Assembly: GCF_024519455.1 (NCBI RefSeq)
Contig: NZ_JALJRY010000001.1
Location: forward strand, 481,253-545,252
Source of the DNA: Streptomyces sp. STR69
GTDB taxonomy: Bacteria; Actinomycetota; Actinomycetes; Streptomycetales; Streptomycetaceae
Direction of reading: 5' to 3'
DNA length: 64,000 nt
This document shows positions 50,786-59,009 of this stretch, in pieces. The position numbers and the translations under genes are program-made. Position 1 is the first letter of the stretch. Each line of letters begins with the position of its first letter. The notes beneath the pieces were generated by a model. That model had not been told where the DNA came from and did not search any database. It saw only the letters and a program-made list of their open reading frames with translations.

Positions 50786-51616
50786 ATGCGTACTACGGGT
50801 ATGGGGAGAGCGATCGTCGCCACGGCGGCGTTGTCGGCGCTGCTGGCGGTGTGCGGCTGCACGGTCCAGGGCACGGACGCGGACGGCAAGCACCACCTGC
50901 CGGTGCGCATCGAACTGCCGGGAGCCAGGACCGGCCCCTCGGCCACGGCGAGCGCCCCGAGCACGCCCAGCGCCGCGCCCGCCGCGAACGTCCTGTGGTC
51001 GCGCGGCGACAGCGGCTCCGGAGTGCGCGAGCTGCAGGCGCGGCTACGGCAGGCCGACTGGCTCTTCGACGGGCCGACCGGGACCTACGACGACCTCACC
51101 GAGCAGGCCGTCGCCGGTTTCCAGGGCAAGCGCGGGCTGCCGAAGACCGGCGAGACCGACAAGGTCACCTGGCAGCGGCTGGTGAAGATGACGCACGAGC
51201 CGGGGAAGTGGGACCTGTATCTGATGGGCGGCCAGCCCGCCGGCGCACCCGACCCGCGCTGTCTGACCGGCCGGGTGCTGTGCATCGACAAGACGACCCG
51301 CACCCTGCGCTGGATGATCGACGGACGGACGGTGTCGACGATGTCGGTCCGGTTCGGCGCGCAGTACACCCCGACCCGGGACGGTGTGTTCCACGTCTAC
51401 TGGAAGGCCAGGGACTGGGTGTCCACGCTGTACCACTCCCCCATGCCGTACGCGATGTTCTTCAGCGGCGGCCAGGCGGTGCACTACTCCTACGACTTCT
51501 CGGCCCGGGGTTACGCGGGCGGCTCGCACGGCTGCGTCAACGTACGGGACGAGGCGGCGATCGCGAGTCTGTTCGCGCAGGTGCGGACCGGTGACAAGGT
51601 CGTCGTCCACCGGTGA
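50786..51616 (+). CDS. L,D-transpeptidase lipoprotein with peptidoglycan-binding domain
   Basis: A 276-residue envelope enzyme. The signal peptide ends in VCGC, probably a lipobox with the modified cysteine near residue 27, followed by a Ser/Thr/Pro/Ala-rich linker. A peptidoglycan-binding domain (GDSGSGVRELQARLRQ) precedes the YkuD catalytic domain, with the nucleophile in GGSHGCVNVRD (Cys250). It forms 3-3 crosslinks in peptidoglycan. ATG 50786, divergent from the mutase gene. A terminator follows. Confidence 0.87.
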   Translation: MRTTGMGRAIVATAALSALLAVCGCTVQGTDADGKHHLPVRIELPGARTGPSATASAPSTPSAAPAANVLWSRGDSGSGVRELQARLRQADWLFDGPTGTYDDLTEQAVAGFQGKRGLPKTGETDKVTWQRLVKMTHEPGKWDLYLMGGQPAGAPDPRCLTGRVLCIDKTTRTLRWMIDGRTVSTMSVRFGAQYTPTRDGVFHVYWKARDWVSTLYHSPMPYAMFFSGGQAVHYSYDFSARGYAGGSHGCVNVRDEAAIASLFAQVRTGDKVVVHR

Positions 51617-51637
51617 GACGCGAGGGAAGTCGTGCGG

Positions 51638-51676
51638 GGCGCGGGCGGGACCGGGGGAACGTGTCCCGCCCGCGCC
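51638..51676. terminator. Bidirectional terminator
   Basis: A perfect 14-bp stem, GGCGCGGGCGGGAC at 51638-51651 pairing with 51663-51676 around an 11-base loop, lies between convergent genes. Confidence 0.8.
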
Positions 51677-51819
51677 GAGTGCACGAGCCGTAGGTACGGG
51701 GGGAACCCCCGGCTCTGTGCGACGGCCGATGACCAGTCGGCTCACTCAGTACTGCGCCACGGGGCCTGAAAACGTCACACCCCGCGCGAAAAAAATTCCG
51801 CGCCTCACAAAGCCGCAGG

Positions 51820-52962
51820 TCAGAGGGTGCTGTACGTCGGGCCCGGCGCCGGTGCCCGTGTGGCGTCGGTGGTGTGCGCCGGGGCCGGAGCGGACGGTGT
51901 CCGCCGGGCGAGCGGGGTGAAGGCGGAGGGGAGCGGGGTGGCGACCACGCCGTTGCCCTTGTGCCCGCCGGCACTCCCGCCGCTGCCGCTTCCGCTTCCG
52001 CCGCCCGGGGCGAGCGGGGCCAAGTTCCCGTTGCCCTCGTCGGCACCGCCCGGACCGCTCTGGTCACCCTGGCTGCCGCCCGGACCGCTCTGGTCGCCGC
52101 CCTGGGAGCCACCGGTCTTGCCGTCGTCGCCCTGGCCGTCCGTGCCGTCGCCGGTCCTCTTGAGCAGGCCCTTGCAGTACGTCCACACGTGGGAGGTACC
52201 GCCCGCCGCGCCCTCCAGGGTGTGCTTGCGGCCGGGTTCCAGGGACTTGCCGTCGCGCACGGCACGGCAGGACGAGGCGACGGCGCTCCACCAGCCGCGC
52301 GAGTGGGCGGCCTCGTCGTCTCCGGAGCCGGCGGCGGGGGTGCGGTCCGTGCTGCCGCCGACCGCCGTGCCGGAGGAGTCGTCGGAGCCGGCCGTACCGT
52401 CGCCCGCCGAGGGGGTGCCCGAGCCGAAGGTGCCGCTGGGCGAGGGCGAGATCAGCGGGCGGTCCGGGGTCGCGGCGGCGGAGATCGAGGCGGCGGGCGC
52501 CGGATCGTCGAACGGCGACGGCAGGACTCCCGTACCGGCCGCGACCGCGACCCCGCCGATCAGCCCGACGGCGAGCGCGGCGGTCAGCGCGAACTGCGCG
52601 GGTCTGCCCAGACGCGGTCCCCGTACGGTCTCCACGGGCCGCCCGAGCCGGACGAGCCCGGCGTCGGAGGAGTGCGCGCGGCCGGTCCTGCCGAGGGCGG
52701 ACCGTTCGACACCGTTGCTGGTGCGCGCGGCCCGGAAAGCGGCCAACGCGGCTTCCTCGCCCGGGAGTTCGGTCTTGCCCGAGGTGGGTTCCACGGACAG
52801 CGCGCCCAGGGTCCTGGCGAGCCGTTCGGCCTGGTCGCGGGCGGCCGGGTCGACGGCTTCGAGGGACTCGCCGCGCAGCAGGAGCTCAGCGGTTTCGCGG
52901 TCCAGCCATCGGCCGGGGGGCCGGGGGGCGTCCCCCGGCAAAGCAGAGCGCTCGTCGGCCAT
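51820..52962 (-). CDS. Single-span membrane protein, probable partner of the ECF sigma factor
   Basis: A 380-residue protein. The cytoplasmic N-terminal part (about 1-120) has a short helical domain, one membrane span follows (AQFALTAALAVGLIGGVAVA, near 124-143), and the outer part is a long low-complexity region rich in Gly, Ser, Asp, Pro and Thr enclosing a short Cys/Trp-containing segment (SRGWWSAVASSCRAVRDG). The ATG at 52962 overlaps the sigma factor stop (TGATG), so the two are coupled. This is the usual position for an anti-sigma factor, though no ZAS or other known anti-sigma motif is seen. Confidence 0.7.
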   Translation of the reverse strand: MADERSALPGDAPRPPGRWLDRETAELLLRGESLEAVDPAARDQAERLARTLGALSVEPTSGKTELPGEEAALAAFRAARTSNGVERSALGRTGRAHSSDAGLVRLGRPVETVRGPRLGRPAQFALTAALAVGLIGGVAVAAGTGVLPSPFDDPAPAASISAAATPDRPLISPSPSGTFGSGTPSAGDGTAGSDDSSGTAVGGSTDRTPAAGSGDDEAAHSRGWWSAVASSCRAVRDGKSLEPGRKHTLEGAAGGTSHVWTYCKGLLKRTGDGTDGQGDDGKTGGSQGGDQSGPGGSQGDQSGPGGADEGNGNLAPLAPGGGSGSGSGGSAGGHKGNGVVATPLPSAFTPLARRTPSAPAPAHTTDATRAPAPGPTYSTL

Positions 52963-53624
52963 CACATGTCCTTCTGCGTCCGCGCACGCGTATGCGTCAC
53001 AGTGGCGGACGTCACCGCGTGGTCGCGCGGCTCTCGCTGGGGTGGCAGGGCGTCGAGGGCCGCGGCCGATTCCGGGTCGCCGCCGAGCAGCTCCGCGAGC
53101 CGTTTCAGACCGCGGTGCGCGGCCGTGCGGACGGCGCCGGGCCGCTTGCCGAGGGTCTCCGCGGCGGTCTTGGCGTCGAGGCCCATCACCACCCGCAGGA
53201 CGACGGCCTCGGCCTGGTCCTGCGGCAGCTGGGCGATGAGGGAGAGGGTGCGGCCGGTGGCCAGCGCCTCGATGGCCTCCACGGCCGTGTCGGACTCGGC
53301 GGCACGGTCGGTCAGCTCGGTCTCGTCGCCGCCTGTCGCGGGGCGGCGGCCACGCATCCGTATGTGGTCCAGGGCGCGGTTGCGGGCGATCCGGGCCGCC
53401 CACCCGCGGAACCGGTCCGCGTCGCCGCTGAAGCGGGCCAGGTCACGGGCGATCTGCAGCCAGGCCTCGGACGCGACGTCCTCGGCGTCCGGTTCGCCGA
53501 CCAGCGTCCGTACGTATCCGAGCAACCGTGGGTGCACCGTGCGGTACACAGTCCGGAACGCGGTCTCGTCCCCGTCCTGTGCCGCAAGCACCGCGGCGGT
53601 CAGCTCCGCGTCGTCCCCCAGCAC
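52962..53624 (-). CDS. ECF RNA polymerase sigma factor
   Basis: A 220-residue ECF sigma factor. Region 2 has GYVRTLVGEPDAEDVASEAW and region 4 has GLDAKTAAETLGKRPGAVRT as its helix-turn-helix. The GTG at 53624 follows GAGGG by five bases; an upstream start would add Pro/Arg-rich sequence with no family match. It is coupled with the downstream single-span membrane protein, which probably controls its activity at the membrane. Confidence 0.87.
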   Translation of the reverse strand: MLGDDAELTAAVLAAQDGDETAFRTVYRTVHPRLLGYVRTLVGEPDAEDVASEAWLQIARDLARFSGDADRFRGWAARIARNRALDHIRMRGRRPATGGDETELTDRAAESDTAVEAIEALATGRTLSLIAQLPQDQAEAVVLRVVMGLDAKTAAETLGKRPGAVRTAAHRGLKRLAELLGGDPESAAALDALPPQREPRDHAVTSATVTHTRARTQKDM

Positions 53625-53867
53625 GTGGTCCCTCGAATTTTGTTGGTCGCGGCCGCCCTCCGGCGCGAAAGGCACGTTACGACCTGAAACTGCTCCTCGT
53701 CCATGTCCGTACAACGCGCAACTACTTGCTTCGGGCGTGCGGTGTGACAGAAAACGCACTCCTGACGCTGTAGAGAGTACGGGCCGCCGCGCGGCCCGTG
53801 CCGCGCGACGGCCGGGGCCTCTCCTGTGGGGGGTGGCGGCCCCGGCCGTTGCCGCGACGGTCGGCCG

Positions 53868-54282
53868 TGCTCACTTCTCGGGTCGCCGTCGCCGGTGTCG
53901 AACAGGCAGCAGACTCCGCCGCTGTCGGCGGTCAGGTCGGTGAACGCCCTTTCTGACGTTGGCCGACCGCGCGAACAAGCGGCTCATCCCCGACGTCGCC
54001 GCCCAGCACTCCACCGGCATATAGCCGGGATGCAGCAGAGACTCGAACCGGATCGTCGCGTAGACGTACCCGACCCTGACGCGCCCGTCCGACTCGGGTC
54101 CGGGGCCGTTCGTCCGCGCGTACTCACGCAGCGCGTCATCGGCGGCGAGCGGGAGGGACGTGTCGAGTTGTCTCAAGTGGCGGTACGGCACGGTCCGTTG
54201 GCGCTCGCTCGGCCAGTTCGGCCAGCACCCTGGCCGCGTTCCGAGCACTCACATGGACGTCGTAGCCGTAGCTCAGTCCCAC
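53868..54282 (-). pseudogene. Frameshifted Streptomyces hypothetical protein
   Basis: Read from GTG 54282, the first frame gives GLSYGYDVHVSARNAARVL and about 48 residues; similarity then continues in another frame (LDTSLPLAADDALREYAR, RVRVGYVYATIRFESLLHP, ATSGMSRLFARSANVRK) and after about 53945 in a third (FTDLTADSGGVCCLFDTGDG). These pieces together match one family of roughly 150-170 residues known from Streptomyces. At least two frameshifts and a missing C-terminal end make this a pseudogene. Function of the intact family is unknown to me. Confidence 0.65.
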
Positions 54283-54319
54283 GTTTCCCCCTGTTCCTGG
54301 ATCGAACGGTGCCTTCCGC

Positions 54320-54440
54320 GGTGCACCGCGGCAATGTCGAGGGGCCCAATGGTGCACGGTGGCAACGAAGGGGTCGGCCTGGTGCACCACGGCAACGAGG
54401 AGCCGTCGAAATGGTGCACTCGTGGGCTGGCGGGGCCCGG
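54320..54440. repeat. Four GGTGCAC repeats at a 31-bp period
   Basis: GGTGCAC occurs at 54320, 54351, 54381 and 54413, spaced 31, 30 and 32 bases. In the first three the motif is followed by two bases and then YGGCAAYG, with G-rich sequence after. The period is close to three helical turns, so proteins bound at each unit would align on one face. The array lies between the pseudogene and the conservon-type genes. Confidence 0.6.
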
Positions 54441-54539
54441 GGGACGGCTCATATGTTCCCAAGGCCGGGCGGCCATACAGGGGTTGGCCGCCCGTCGGTG
54501 GGATCCCACCCCGGCCGCACACCAGCGTGAAGGAACAGC

Positions 54540-54692
54540 ATGCTTCCCGGTTTCAGCGTCACCTCGGCGCACGAGGAGTACGTCATGGCCCCGGGCGCCA
54601 ACGCCGGTATGGATCTGCATCACCGCTGGGAGCATCCGGTCGTCCTGGACGGCGAGTTCCACGACGGGCACGGCTTGGGAGTGGCCGCCTGA
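54540..54692 (+). CDS. Small 50-residue ORF
   Basis: An open frame of 50 codons with ATG 54540 and AAGGA five bases upstream. The product begins MLPGFSVTSAHEEYV and contains several His and acidic residues, ending GHGLGVAA, with no cysteine, signal peptide or membrane span. It lies 37 bases before the conservon ATPase gene and just after the repeat array. Codon third positions are G/C-rich, as in neighbouring genes, but it is short enough that coding status is uncertain. No family recognised. Confidence 0.45.
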   Translation: MLPGFSVTSAHEEYVMAPGANAGMDLHHRWEHPVVLDGEFHDGHGLGVAA

Positions 54693-54728
54693 CCCGCACA
54701 CCACAGCACCTGAGGATGGCCAATTCCT

Positions 54729-56252
54729 GTGACCGGTTTGATCGAAGCGGCGGCGGGTGCGTCCAGTGCGACGGTGGCGGCGGTGACGACATGGGCGGCG
54801 CTGCTGCCGAGCCGGAGGCGAAATGCGCGGCGTCTGACGGCCGCCCGGGCCAAGCTGCGGGAGGCGGAAGCCGCGCGGCGGGACGCGGAGTCGCGCCACA
54901 GCGCCGAGACGGCGGAGCTGGACGAGATCTGCGCCCAGTGGGAGCGGCAGCTCGGACAGGCCCGTGACGAGGCCTTCGGCAGCCGGCAGTACGCGCAGCT
55001 GGTGATCGGGGAAGTCGAGCACTTCGTGGAGCGGCGGCTGCCCGCCGTGGTCCAGGAGATCCGCGGGGTCCCGGTGTTGCACCTGCCGGGGCTGCGTCAC
55101 GACTCCCTTGAGGGCTCGGAGATCGCCGGACATCTCACCGCACTCGACACACTGCTGCGGAAGACCGCGGCGGACGTGCGGCGGCAGGCCGCGGAGTCGG
55201 CCGGCGCCGGTGTGCGGGTGGCCGCGGAGGAGATCCAGGCCGGCCTGACGCGGGCGCAGCGGGACATCGACGCGGCCCTCGACGCCGCCGAGGACCAGGG
55301 CGCGAGCGCGGGCGGTCCCGCCTCCCTGGCGCTGGCGAAGATCGACCACGCGGTCACGCTGGCCGGCCACACCGTGCAGCGTCTGAGGATCCTCGCCGAT
55401 TCCTGGCCCGACGTGCAGCGTGCGAACTACTCGGTCCTGGAGATCATCGAGAGCGCCCGCGGGCATATCCACCACTTCGACGCGGTCGAGTACGCCTTCC
55501 AGGCCGAGACCGCCGACGTACTGGTCGAAGGCCCGATCGTCGAGCCGGTGATCATGGCGCTGACAGAGCTGCTCGACAACGCCACCGCCTACTCGGGGGA
55601 GAAGGCCTCCACCTATGCGCAGCGGGTGCGGGCCGGTATCCGTATCACCGTGGAGGACAGCGGCCTGGGCATGAGTCCGCTGCAACTGGAGCGGGCGGAG
55701 CGGGCCCTGGCCTCGGGCGGTGCGGATGTGACCGCGCTCGCCGAGCCGTTCTCGCTCGGGTTCCTGATCGTCGGCCGGCTGATGCACCGCTACGACCTGC
55801 GCGTGTCGTTGTCGCCGTCCGCCGCGGGCGGCGTCCGCGCGGATCTGCTGATCCCGGCGGAACGCCTGGCCACCGAGGCGGACGCGGACCGTCCCGCCCT
55901 CCGCGTCGGGTCGGCGCCGCCGGCTGCCCGGTTGCGGCCCGCACCCCGTCCGGTGGCTTCGGCGGCGGACACGGAGACGATCCCGGTTCCGCCGTGGTTC
56001 GGCTGGCACGAGCAGCCGATTCCGGTGTCGGCGTTCACCGCTCCGGCCGAGCCGCCCTCGCACAGCGCTCCGGCCGGGCCGCCCTCGCAGGACACGGCCG
56101 GCCCGGGTCCCGCGCACGCCCATTCGCTGCCCAAGCGGCAGCCGCGTCGTGCCCGGCCCCGCGACACGACGCCTCGACAGCACGCGCTCAGCGACCCCGA
56201 GGCGGCGGCACTCAGCCAGGGATTCGGCACTGAGAACACCGTGGAAGGGTGA
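54729..56252 (+). CDS. Conservon histidine kinase-like ATPase (CvnA type)
   Basis: A 507-residue protein of the conservon CvnA type. A hydrophobic N-terminal stretch (about 5-25) is followed by a coiled-coil-like region (about 35-85), a long helical domain and a GHKL ATPase domain with ALTELLDNATAYS (N-box), EDSGLGMS (G1) and LGFLIVGRLM (G2). It lacks a clear phospho-acceptor H-box, so it probably signals without classical phosphotransfer. The last 130 residues are Pro/Ala/Arg-rich. GTG 54729. The usual downstream partners (CvnB, C, D) are not intact here, suggesting an eroded conservon. Confidence 0.8.
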   Translation: MTGLIEAAAGASSATVAAVTTWAALLPSRRRNARRLTAARAKLREAEAARRDAESRHSAETAELDEICAQWERQLGQARDEAFGSRQYAQLVIGEVEHFVERRLPAVVQEIRGVPVLHLPGLRHDSLEGSEIAGHLTALDTLLRKTAADVRRQAAESAGAGVRVAAEEIQAGLTRAQRDIDAALDAAEDQGASAGGPASLALAKIDHAVTLAGHTVQRLRILADSWPDVQRANYSVLEIIESARGHIHHFDAVEYAFQAETADVLVEGPIVEPVIMALTELLDNATAYSGEKASTYAQRVRAGIRITVEDSGLGMSPLQLERAERALASGGADVTALAEPFSLGFLIVGRLMHRYDLRVSLSPSAAGGVRADLLIPAERLATEADADRPALRVGSAPPAARLRPAPRPVASAADTETIPVPPWFGWHEQPIPVSAFTAPAEPPSHSAPAGPPSQDTAGPGPAHAHSLPKRQPRRARPRDTTPRQHALSDPEAAALSQGFGTENTVEG

Positions 56253-56260
56253 CTCCCGGA

Positions 56261-56868
56261 ATGACTGGGTACGAGCACGCGACGGCCGGCACGGCCGACC
56301 TGAGCCCCCAACTCAACGCCCTGCTGGGGGAAGACGTGGTCACCGCGGTGCTCTTCTCGCGGTCGAGGGCGGTGTGATCCACCCGAACATCCAGCTCGCG
56401 CTGTCGAAGGCATGGAAGCCGACGAAGGCGCTGGAGCCGTTCCTGGCGTCCAGGGATCGCACCGTGCACCTTGATCCGGTCACCCTTCTGTCGGTCGAAC
56501 CCCTGGTGACGTGCCGCGGGTTGCGCGCCGGGTCGTCACGAGGCCCAATTCCTCGAAAGAGTGCTGCATGGTCTCGAACGCCTCTGGTCACACCTATGGC
56601 CATCCCTGTCTTCCGCCCGGAACGCGGTCCGTGAAGATCGTCGTTCTCGGGGCATTCGGAGTCGGGAAAACCAGCTGTACCGGCGCGATTTCGGTCGATC
56701 GCGGAGGCCGCGATCGAGAACGCGGTCGACGCCCTGTGGGACCTCAGCGCACCGATTTCCACCGTCGCCGCCAAGTCAGGTCCATTCCTGCATTGTCCCG
56801 CCCATGTCGGCGTGCTCTTCTCACCGCGGCAGGACCGCGAGCGGAATACGTCCGGCAGGCTGGTATAG
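56261..56868 (+). pseudogene. Gene debris of an eroded conservon, including a CvnD N-terminus
   Basis: Three broken pieces lie between two intact genes. First, a 38-residue frame at 56261-56377 (MTGYEHATAGTADLS...) runs into a frame that continues HPNIQLALSKAWKPTKAL. Second, from ATG 56568 comes SVKIVVLGAFGVGKTSCTGA, the P-loop start of a CvnD-type GTPase, which then loses similarity after about 56700. Third, in another frame, from about 56698 to the stop at 56866-56868, is a coding-like tail (VDALWDLSAPISTVAAKSG). None is a whole gene; I read this as recombination or decay products. The origin of the first and third pieces is unknown. Confidence 0.5.
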
Positions 56869-56889
56869 ATGAAGGATGGTGTCTACCGC

Positions 56890-58764
56890 ATGATCGGCCT
56901 TCGGCAGCTTGTGAACATACCGGAGCTGGGGCTCAGTGCGAGTTCCGGCGGCATCGCCGACCGAGAGGTCCGGTCCGTACGCCTTTTATCCGATACGGAC
57001 TGGATAGGGGAGAATATCGAGAGGGTATTGATAGTCTCCGACATCAGCTTTCTGAGAGACAGTGACCGCCTGTTCTCCACTCTCGCGGGCGGTCGCGCGG
57101 CAGGTGTGGTCGTCACCGGCGCGCACTCCGACGACGCCCTGAGCACCGTGCGGGCCGGCGCCTCGCACTACGGGGTGCCGCTGCTGGCCTCCAACCGGAC
57201 GCTGCACCAGTGGAAGACCGACCTGGCCGGCCGGGTCACCGAGATGAGCGTCGTCGCCCTGCAGCAGCACGCCGCCCGGCTCGGCTCACTGTTCGACCAA
57301 CTCCGGGCGCCCACCGCCGACATGGTCCAGGGCATCGCCGGTCTGCTGTCGCGGGAACTCACGGCGGAGGTCGTCGTCAGTTCACGCGGGGAAATACTCG
57401 CGGCGGTCCCGGCCACGGCGCCCATCGCCCTGGCCTCGGTGCTGACGAGCCCGGACCGCCGCCAACTCACCACTCCCGCGGGCCTGTTCGCCCGGGTCGA
57501 ACTCCTCGGCAACAGGCACCAGTTCCTCGCGGTCGCCCTCAAGGACCCTTTCGGGAGCGGCGAACGAGCGCTCGTCGCGCATGCGGCGGACGCGCTCACC
57601 CTGGCGTTGTCGCCGTCGGGGCGGCTGGACGAGCCGGACTTCCGGCAGGCGCTCGGTGAAATCCGCCTGTCGGTGTTCCAGTTGCTGATGACCGGTCATG
57701 TCACCGACGCCCAGCGGGTCATGGCCGCGGTGTCGCCCGGTCTGCTCGACAGCGAGGAGGCGCGGATCTTCATCATCAACTGCGGCTCCGCCCACCGCGA
57801 TCTGGTCCTCGCGGAGATGGAGAAGGAGTTGGGCGACTCCACGCTCCCGGTCCGCTGTCCCGCCTACCCCGAGCACATCATCAACGTCGTTCCCGTGCAC
57901 ACCGAGCACGACCCCGAGCAGGAGATCGGCCGGCTTCTCACCACCTTCGACGGGGCCCGGGTCAGCGTCGGCGGCAGCAGCCCCTACCCGATGGCGAACG
58001 TGGGAGCCGCCTACACGGAGGCTCTCGAAGCGCTCGGCCGCACCGAGTACCGGACCGAGAAGATGATCGTGAACAAGGCGAAGGCCCTCGGTCTCGCCGA
58101 CATCCTCCCCGCCGATCTCGCCCGGGCCTGGGCGAGCAGGGTGCTGCACCCCGTCCTGACGGCGAACGGCGGTATGCAGATCCTCAGCTCCGTGGCCATG
58201 GCGCTGGAGTTCAAGACCACCGAGGCGTCGCGCATCATCCACATCCACCGCAACACGCTCCAGCGTCGCGTCGCGAAGGTCTTCGCCGCGCTCGGCTTCG
58301 TTCCCGACCGCACCCTGGATCGCGTCGTGGTCTCGCTGGCGATCCAGATCGTCGCCACCCACGGCGCCGACCCGTCGCCGTACCGCGAGACATCGCTCGA
58401 CGACGTCCTCGGCGTGGCCCCCGTCCGGGCCTGGGCGGAGAAGCTGCTGCGCCCGCTGGCGACGGACAGCCGCGACCTTCTGCGGACCGTACACACCTGG
58501 GTGCTCGCCGAGTTCGATTCCGCGGCGGCCGGAGATCGACTCCGGCTCAGCGACCGCACGATCCGCTGGCGCGTCCAGGCGGCGGAGGCGCTCTTGGAGC
58601 GGGACCTGATAACGATCTGGCCGCCGACCGACGAGGACCCGGGAGAGCAGCGCCTCGGCGGCATCCGGCCCCTTACGGTGGCCCTCTACGTGACCACGCC
58701 ACCCGGCGGAGCCCGTCCGTCGCTGACCGATCCGGCGGCGGCGGGGAGCCCGGTGTCTCGGTAG
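56890..58764 (+). CDS. PucR-family transcriptional regulator
   Basis: A 624-residue PucR-like regulator. The N-terminal PucR domain (MIGLRQLVNIPELGLSASSG onward, about 1-120) is of the kind named after the purine catabolism regulator of Bacillus, followed by a GGDEF-like/GAF-like middle and a C-terminal helix-turn-helix (TTEASRIIHIHRNTLQRRV, about 440-465). A second HTH-like segment (LSDRTIRWRVQAAEALLE) lies near the end, an unusual extension. ATG 56890 is chosen because the PucR domain begins there; an in-frame ATG lies at 56869. It sits between two conservons. Confidence 0.8.
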   Translation: MIGLRQLVNIPELGLSASSGGIADREVRSVRLLSDTDWIGENIERVLIVSDISFLRDSDRLFSTLAGGRAAGVVVTGAHSDDALSTVRAGASHYGVPLLASNRTLHQWKTDLAGRVTEMSVVALQQHAARLGSLFDQLRAPTADMVQGIAGLLSRELTAEVVVSSRGEILAAVPATAPIALASVLTSPDRRQLTTPAGLFARVELLGNRHQFLAVALKDPFGSGERALVAHAADALTLALSPSGRLDEPDFRQALGEIRLSVFQLLMTGHVTDAQRVMAAVSPGLLDSEEARIFIINCGSAHRDLVLAEMEKELGDSTLPVRCPAYPEHIINVVPVHTEHDPEQEIGRLLTTFDGARVSVGGSSPYPMANVGAAYTEALEALGRTEYRTEKMIVNKAKALGLADILPADLARAWASRVLHPVLTANGGMQILSSVAMALEFKTTEASRIIHIHRNTLQRRVAKVFAALGFVPDRTLDRVVVSLAIQIVATHGADPSPYRETSLDDVLGVAPVRAWAEKLLRPLATDSRDLLRTVHTWVLAEFDSAAAGDRLRLSDRTIRWRVQAAEALLERDLITIWPPTDEDPGEQRLGGIRPLTVALYVTTPPGGARPSLTDPAAAGSPVSR

Positions 58765-58867
58765 GGCCAACACCCCTTACGCAGCAGGCGTGTTAACTCC
58801 GTAAAACCCGATGGAGTGGCCTCCGATACCCACGGTTGACGGTGATAGCATTCCGCCGTCTGCGACC

Positions 58868-58895
58868 TTGATCCACATTTGGTCAGGCCTAGAGT
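58868..58895 (+). promoter_or_regulatory. Promoter of the second conservon
   Basis: -35 TTGATC (58868-58873) and -10 TAGAGT (58890-58895) with a 16-base spacer. The transcript would have a leader of about 108 bases before the ATG at 59010. Confidence 0.55.
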
Positions 58896-59009
58896 CTGAA
58901 CGCGGTCATCCCTCCGCGTCGATCAGTCATGCAGTCCCCTGGACGGGTTGCGGATCCTTGCAAGGCGTACCCGATGACGCCTGCGTGCCACGCGCCGGGA
59001 AAGGTTTCC

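Noticed and set aside
54320..54440. CRISPR interpretation of the GGTGCAC array
   Set aside because: Repeats are short and imperfect with similar intervening sequence, and no cas gene is nearby.
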